The position numbers and the translations under genes were made by a program. A stretch of 9,233 bases of DNA, taken from contig JAUWNS010000089.1 of assembly GCA_030612485.1 (NCBI GenBank), positions 1-9,233 on the forward strand, given 5' to 3'. The notes under the pieces are model-generated. The model was not told the origin of the DNA, searched no databases, and saw only the letters and a program-made list of their open reading frames with translations. The stretch comes from Candidatus Bipolaricaulota bacterium (GTDB lineage: Bacteria; Bipolaricaulota; Bipolaricaulia; UBA7950; UBA9294). Shown one piece after another: positions 5,963 through 9,233 of the stretch (its first letter is position 1; each line of letters begins with the position of its first letter).

Positions 5963-5985
5963 CACCTCCTTTGCTACGCATTATA
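5963..5985 (-). promoter_or_regulatory. cysS -10 box and consensus ribosome binding site
   Basis: On the minus strand a perfect TATAAT (5985-5980) is followed by AAGGAGGTG (5971-5963), an extended complement to the 16S rRNA 3' end, with 7 bases before the ATG. No good -35 lies 16-18 bases upstream of the -10, so the promoter may need an activator or tolerate a weak -35. The implied leader is under 20 bases, leaving no room for a T-box riboswitch. Confidence 0.6.
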
Positions 5986-6015
5986 CCGGCAACGACGCTC
6001 TTTCTCCGCAAGATG

Positions 6016-6050
6016 AAAAACAGGTTCCTTGCAGGCTGTTGCAAAAACCT
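6016..6050 (-). terminator. Rho-independent terminator-like hairpin
   Basis: On the minus strand AGGTT (6050-6046) pairs with AACCT (6026-6022), and TTGCA (6044-6040) pairs with TGCAA (6033-6029). The loop has 6 bases and there is a small internal mismatch. G and then TTTTT (6020-6016) follow immediately. It would stop transcription arriving from the right before the cysS promoter. The stem is only moderately GC-rich. Confidence 0.5.
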
Positions 6051-6072
6051 CTTTCCCTTGCAAAACAGAAGC

Positions 6073-6157
6073 TTTCACCGCCGAGAACGCGGAGCACGCA
6101 GAGAGTGGAAGGGAACCTTAATGCTTCATCTCAGCGATCTTTGCGCCCTCTACGGTA
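6073..6157. repeat. Imperfect inverted repeat of the dispersed 'CGCAGAGA' type
   Basis: The left arm (6073-6105: TTTCACCGCCGAGAACGC..., ending GCACGCAGAGAG) and the reverse complement of the right arm (6128-6157) are alike: TTT-ACCG, GAG, CGC, AG and CGC-GAG recur in the same order. Sequences of this kind, built from ACCGCxGAGAxCGCAGAGA, are scattered through intergenic regions of many environmental bacterial genomes. The role is unknown. The pattern could give a long imperfect hairpin in RNA. Confidence 0.5.
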
Positions 6158-6336
6158 AACTGCTTGAAACTAGGGTTTGAGCTTAAAGACGAGTAGTAGA
6201 AAAGGTTTACGCCACAGACTCCTTGGCGTTTCAAGTAGGTGGCAATGGACGCGACGGAACCAGTGCGTCTCGCGCGAGCCTGAACCAGTAACAGGTAATG
6301 AGTACGGTGTGAGGAGAAAGAAGAAAGACATTCTCT

Positions 6337-6630
6337 CGCAGAGACGCAGAGAGCGCCAAGGGAAAGGCTAGACTTAGGCAAAGAACAGGAAGGGAAACAG
6401 GTTTCCAGCCATCTTGACGTCTTGGCGAGGTGGGGAGCCTTGTGCCCGACATTCTGTAGCGGCAATCGAGACCTGATCTTGGATCGTCGGTGGCATTGGA
6501 ACGTTGCAGACAAGCTGCAACGCTACGAAAAGTGTGCGCCTCGTCGCGGGTGAAGCAAGCGAAAAAGAGCAAGGAAAACATCGAATAGTAACAAGAACGG
6601 AAAGCAGTTCTTGGCGATCTTAGCGGCTTG
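6337..6630. repeat. Second dispersed-repeat block with nested inverted repeats
   Basis: The left end (6337-6366) has CGCAGAGACGCAGAGAGCGC then CAAGGG. The right end (6610-6630) reads CTTGGCGATCTTAGCGGCTTG, whose reverse complement resembles the left end (CGC...CGCCAAG). Between them GTAGCG (6456-6461) and CGCTAC (6521-6526) are inverted, and TTGCAG (6504-6509) with CTGCAA (6515-6520) form a short hairpin. Open frames across the block are low-complexity and show no protein family. I read it as non-coding repeat material. Confidence 0.45.
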
Positions 6631-6789
6631 AGTAAGCGTAGCGAGCGGGCGAGAGAAAAGGGTTCTGTCGTTTGTGGTCACAGGGTTGTTAGCTACTCAA
6701 GACGGCAAAGGGCTGGAAAACAAGACGCACGAATGCTTGGGAAACCGCAGGCCATAGCTGCGCTGGCACGCGGCACGCAAGCCGCATTA

Positions 6790-7860
6790 TTAGCGCCTAT
6801 CGGCGCGGACCACGTAGCGGGCCAAGAACGGGAAGAGGAGGATCCCCATCGCGAGGAGGGCCGCGGTGATTGCCCAGAAGCGCACGAGCGTCATGTCGGC
6901 TACCCCGGTGGCAAAGCGCATCGCTTCGGCCATGTACGTGAGGGGAAGGGCCTTGGAGATCATGCGTAGGTAGGAGGGCGTGATCTCAATGGGGAAGTAG
7001 ATCCCTGCGAGGAACATCATGAGCATCGAGAGGACGTTTGCGATGTTGCTTGCGCTCGATGGTTTGCGCACGAGAAGGGCGATCACCGTCCCAAATCCCA
7101 TCATTCCGAAGGTCGAGGCAGCGACCAGGACCGTGTAGTGGAACCAGTTGACGGAAAACGTGAGGTGAAGGACGGTTATTGCGATACCGAGGGTGATCAG
7201 TGTGGAGAGGTAGACAACCGCAAGCCTCACGCAGGCGATTGCAGCGAGGAGAGCTAGAGGGCGCATCGGAGTGACGATCAACCGATCGAGGAGCTTTCGT
7301 TCCTTCATCGCGGTAAGGTGCCCGGAGATGGCGAACAGTCCTGCCGAGAGGATGGAGTAAGCAAGGATCCCCGGCACCACGAGGTTGAACCAGTTCATCG
7401 CTGCTGCTTTCCCTGCATGAACTCTCTCCATGGTAAGAACCGGAGCGAGTTTCTGGTGCCGCAGGTTGAACTCCGAACCGATCCCACGCGCCATTTCCAC
7501 AAACGCGTAATTTTCCTGCACCCGGCTCGAATCGTAGAGGAAGGTAAGCTTCTCCCCATCCCAGATGAGGGCGAGATCGATCGATTGATCCCCAAGGGAA
7601 GCCTCCAAGGCCGATTCGCTGTCGTAACGGGTGATCTCGATCGCCCCACTGTGTGCAATGACCTCTTCCAGTATTTCACTTGTGACATCGGTTGGGACAA
7701 AGAGGCCGAGGCGGGCGTGTTCAACCGTGCCAGTCCCCCGCATAAGGAAACCGAAGATGAGGATGAAGATGACCGGGAAGAGGAAGGTGAACGTAAGTGT
7801 TGCCTTGTCGCGCAGGAAGGTGACGAACTCAGCGTGAAGGAGCGCGGTAAAGGCTCTCAT
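6790..7860 (-). CDS. ABC-2 type transporter permease (second subunit)
   Basis: This is a membrane subunit of an ABC-2/DRR-type exporter, 356 residues. One transmembrane segment lies at about 21-40. A large extracytoplasmic domain follows (about 41-155), then a block of five helices (about 157-180, 203-230, 240-263, 270-292, 330-348). Typical family features are L-V-V-P-G-I-L-A-Y at the entry to the membrane block, ERKLLDRLIVTPMRP in the cytoplasmic loop after it, and the late FP...LP-L-T-Y-M-A-E motif. Its ATG overlaps the stop of the upstream permease as ATGA, so translation is probably coupled; its own Shine-Dalgarno is weak. Together with the upstream permease and ATPase it would form an ATP-driven exporter of drugs, lipids or another hydrophobic substrate. 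The substrate is not predictable. It is the last gene of the operon. Confidence 0.9.
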   Translation of the reverse strand: MRAFTALLHAEFVTFLRDKATLTFTFLFPVIFILIFGFLMRGTGTVEHARLGLFVPTDVTSEILEEVIAHSGAIEITRYDSESALEASLGDQSIDLALIWDGEKLTFLYDSSRVQENYAFVEMARGIGSEFNLRHQKLAPVLTMERVHAGKAAAMNWFNLVVPGILAYSILSAGLFAISGHLTAMKERKLLDRLIVTPMRPLALLAAIACVRLAVVYLSTLITLGIAITVLHLTFSVNWFHYTVLVAASTFGMMGFGTVIALLVRKPSSASNIANVLSMLMMFLAGIYFPIEITPSYLRMISKALPLTYMAEAMRFATGVADMTLVRFWAITAALLAMGILLFPFLARYVVRADRR

Positions 7861-9071
7861 CGTTCCACATCCCAGTTAAGACGTAATGAGGCGACCAGAA
7901 TACAGAACGCGATCCAACAAAGCGGAACGACGATTGTCAATGGTGAGGATATGGTTCCGCCTTGCACCCCCAGGCTCGTCCGCAGCCCTTCGGCAAGGTA
8001 GGTGAGCGGGTTTACGAGGACGATCACCTTGAGCAACCACGGAAGTCCACCGACCGGAAAGAAGAGCCCGCCGAGGAACATCATCGGCATGTTCAACACA
8101 TTGGCGATCGCCATCCCCGAGTTGGCGGTCTTCGCGATCGATGCGATGAAGAAACCGAAGGAGAGGAAGGTGATCGAGGCGAGGATGAGGAAGAAGAGCG
8201 AGGATGCTCGCGTAAATGTGATCGAGGCCCCGAAGGCGAACCGCCCCAGGAGGTAGAGAAGGACGAACTGTATGACACAGAGCCCGATGTGACCGAGGGA
8301 GAAACCGGCGAGGTAACGGGGGACGGTGAGTGGGGTGACCCAGTAGCGCCGCAGGATGCGGCGATCTCGCGCGAACAGGATCGTTCCGGGGACCCCGAAC
8401 AGACCGGTGACGAAGAACCCCATCAGGATCATTCCGGGAAGGAGAAAATCCACGTAAGAGACCTCTTCCCCATCTTTTCCAACCCACTTCGTCTCGATGG
8501 GGACGGCACGACCTTCGTCGAACCGCCCAGTACGAGTAAGGATCTCGCGATCGATTCCAGCAAAGATCTGCTCTATGATCGAGGTTGCCATCTCTGAGGC
8601 TGCGTTCCCTTCGTTGGTGTAGACGGTGATTGTGCTCTCCGCGGTTGGCGGTGAGTCAGGCCGCATCATGCGTTCCAGCAGGGCCTGGTTGAACCCGCTC
8701 GGAATGACGATCACAGCGGCGCGGCGCCCGAGGCGTAACTCATTCTTCTCGTTGGTGAGGAAGGTTTCCATATCCTCGCCAGGAGAGGGTTGCGTGAGGG
8801 TGAAGAGCGGCTCTTTCCCCTCATGGGATGCTTCTCCTGCACTCTCGAAGACGTCCTCCACGATTGCGGCAAAATCGGTCATCCCTCCGCTGGTCTCCTC
8901 GTTGAGAAGGGTCACCGGGAAGTTGATCTCCCCTTTCTGTCCCATGTTTCCAAAGATCAAGGTCAGGATAGCAAGGAGGAACATCGGGAAGACAAGGAAC
9001 CAGAACAGGGTGATGCGCTCGCGAAACGCTGTTGTGAGGTGGCTACGAGCGATGAGAAGGATCCCTTTCAC
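7857..9071 (-). CDS. ABC-2 type transporter permease (first subunit)
   Basis: This is a 404-residue membrane subunit of the same exporter. Transmembrane segment 1 is at about 21-41, a long extracytoplasmic domain at about 45-205, and five more helices at about 208-234, 252-277, 288-313, 318-345 and 376-396. The family signatures are YVDFLLPGMIL (about 206-216), RDRRILRRYWVTPLTVPRYL in the cytoplasmic loop, and FFPVGGLP...VNPLTYLAEGLR near the end. It starts with GTG, overlapping the ATPase stop as GTGA. A GGAGGAGG lies 8 bases before the start. It is similar in layout to the following permease, so the two probably form a heterodimer. The large external domain is common in exporters of this class. 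Confidence 0.9.
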   Translation of the reverse strand: MKGILLIARSHLTTAFRERITLFWFLVFPMFLLAILTLIFGNMGQKGEINFPVTLLNEETSGGMTDFAAIVEDVFESAGEASHEGKEPLFTLTQPSPGEDMETFLTNEKNELRLGRRAAVIVIPSGFNQALLERMMRPDSPPTAESTITVYTNEGNAASEMATSIIEQIFAGIDREILTRTGRFDEGRAVPIETKWVGKDGEEVSYVDFLLPGMILMGFFVTGLFGVPGTILFARDRRILRRYWVTPLTVPRYLAGFSLGHIGLCVIQFVLLYLLGRFAFGASITFTRASSLFFLILASITFLSFGFFIASIAKTANSGMAIANVLNMPMMFLGGLFFPVGGLPWLLKVIVLVNPLTYLAEGLRTSLGVQGGTISSPLTIVVPLCWIAFCILVASLRLNWDVER

Positions 9072-9233
9072 TCCCGGAGCCTCCTCCCGGTGAGCGACAG
9101 GAAGACATCCTCCAGGTTCGGCTGGCGGACGATCATGTTCTTAAGCGAGAGATCGTGCTCCTTCGCCCATGTCAGCATATGGTCCATCGTCGGCACTAGG
9201 TCCTCCGTCTCTACGGTCACAAGTTCCCCATCC
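9068..9233 (-). CDS. ABC transporter ATP-binding protein, C-terminal end (partial)
   Basis: The last 54 codons of an ATPase gene run in from the right edge. The end of the frame reads ...LKNMIVRQPNLEDVFLSLTGRRLRE. The N-L-E-D-V-F-L-x-L-T-G-R-x-L-R-E ending is characteristic of DRR/ABC-2-type drug and lipid export ATPases. The Walker A, signature and Walker B motifs lie outside the window. The stop codon overlaps the GTG start of the permease, so it is the first visible gene of the three-gene export operon. Confidence 0.88.
   Translation of the reverse strand, partial: DGELVTVETEDLVPTMDHMLTWAKEHDLSLKNMIVRQPNLEDVFLSLTGRRLRE

Larger units (their letters stand above)
5956..6789. other. Gene-free interval between the ABC operon and cysS
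   Basis: Over 800 bases without a credible gene. It contains the cysS control elements and the terminator-like hairpin at its left end, then the two repeat blocks listed separately. Near its right end a 5-base-pair hairpin, GCGGC (6770-6774) / GCCGC (6781-6785), follows the stop of the last ABC gene but has no T-run. Several open frames of 100-130 codons occur; their composition is that of repeats and none has a usable ribosome binding site or recognisable domain. Confidence 0.55.

Noticed and set aside
6231..6581. Minus-strand open frames of 116 and 131 codons in the cysS/ABC interval
   Set aside because: They run through repeat sequence, overlap each other in different frames, and have no domain or ribosome binding site.
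7962..8597. Plus-strand open frame of 211 codons opposite the first permease
   Set aside because: Low-complexity Glu/Asp/Arg-rich product, an antisense shadow of the hydrophobic permease coding sequence.
1..9233. CRISPR array or tRNA/rRNA genes
   Set aside because: I see no regularly spaced direct repeats with unique spacers, and no sequence that reads as a tRNA cloverleaf or an rRNA segment.

Overview
This is a bacterial chromosomal window in which every gene I could support lies on the minus strand. The flanks (ABC transporter, cysS, hicAB) are GC-rich. The middle part, roughly 0.8-4.3 kb, is visibly more AT-rich and holds small accessory genes. Nothing identifies the species. The widely dispersed 'CGCAGAGACGCAGAG'-type intergenic repeat and the mixed accessory content would suit an uncultured environmental bacterium, but that is only an inference.

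Region by region, left to right. (1) 200-792: a hicA-hicB type II toxin-antitoxin pair. hicA is only 59 codons and its promoter suggests a leaderless start. (2) 793-4237: an accessory region with integron-like traces. It contains a HEPN-like protein of unknown function (1098-1940), a decayed 3' end of an integron-type tyrosine integrase (about 2180-2272) behind a good promoter, and two unrelated-looking isoprenylcysteine-methyltransferase-family membrane proteins (2425-2985 and 3171-3662). It ends with a membrane-anchored PD-(D/E)XK nuclease-like protein (3713-4237). Between the two methyltransferase genes, 3030-3154 has the architecture of an integron attC recombination site: both core boxes, spacers, a bulged stem and nested inner stems. 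A second structured inverted repeat follows the HEPN-like gene. (3) 4543-5955: cysS, cysteinyl-tRNA synthetase, with a consensus ribosome binding site, a TATAAT box and a terminator-like hairpin upstream that insulates it. (4) 5956-6789: over 800 bases with no credible gene, containing dispersed-repeat and inverted-repeat material. (5) 6790-9233: a DRR/ABC-2 type export operon, ATPase (only its C-terminus is in the window), permease, permease, with stop/start overlaps.

How they work together: the three ABC genes should form one exporter, hicA/hicB one toxin-antitoxin module, and cysS is a stand-alone housekeeping gene. The accessory genes in the middle have no shared pathway that I can see. 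Their same-strand arrangement, compact size, an attC-like site directly after one of them and an integrase remnant nearby suggest acquisition as gene cassettes. That interpretation is the most interesting point of the window and remains an inference.
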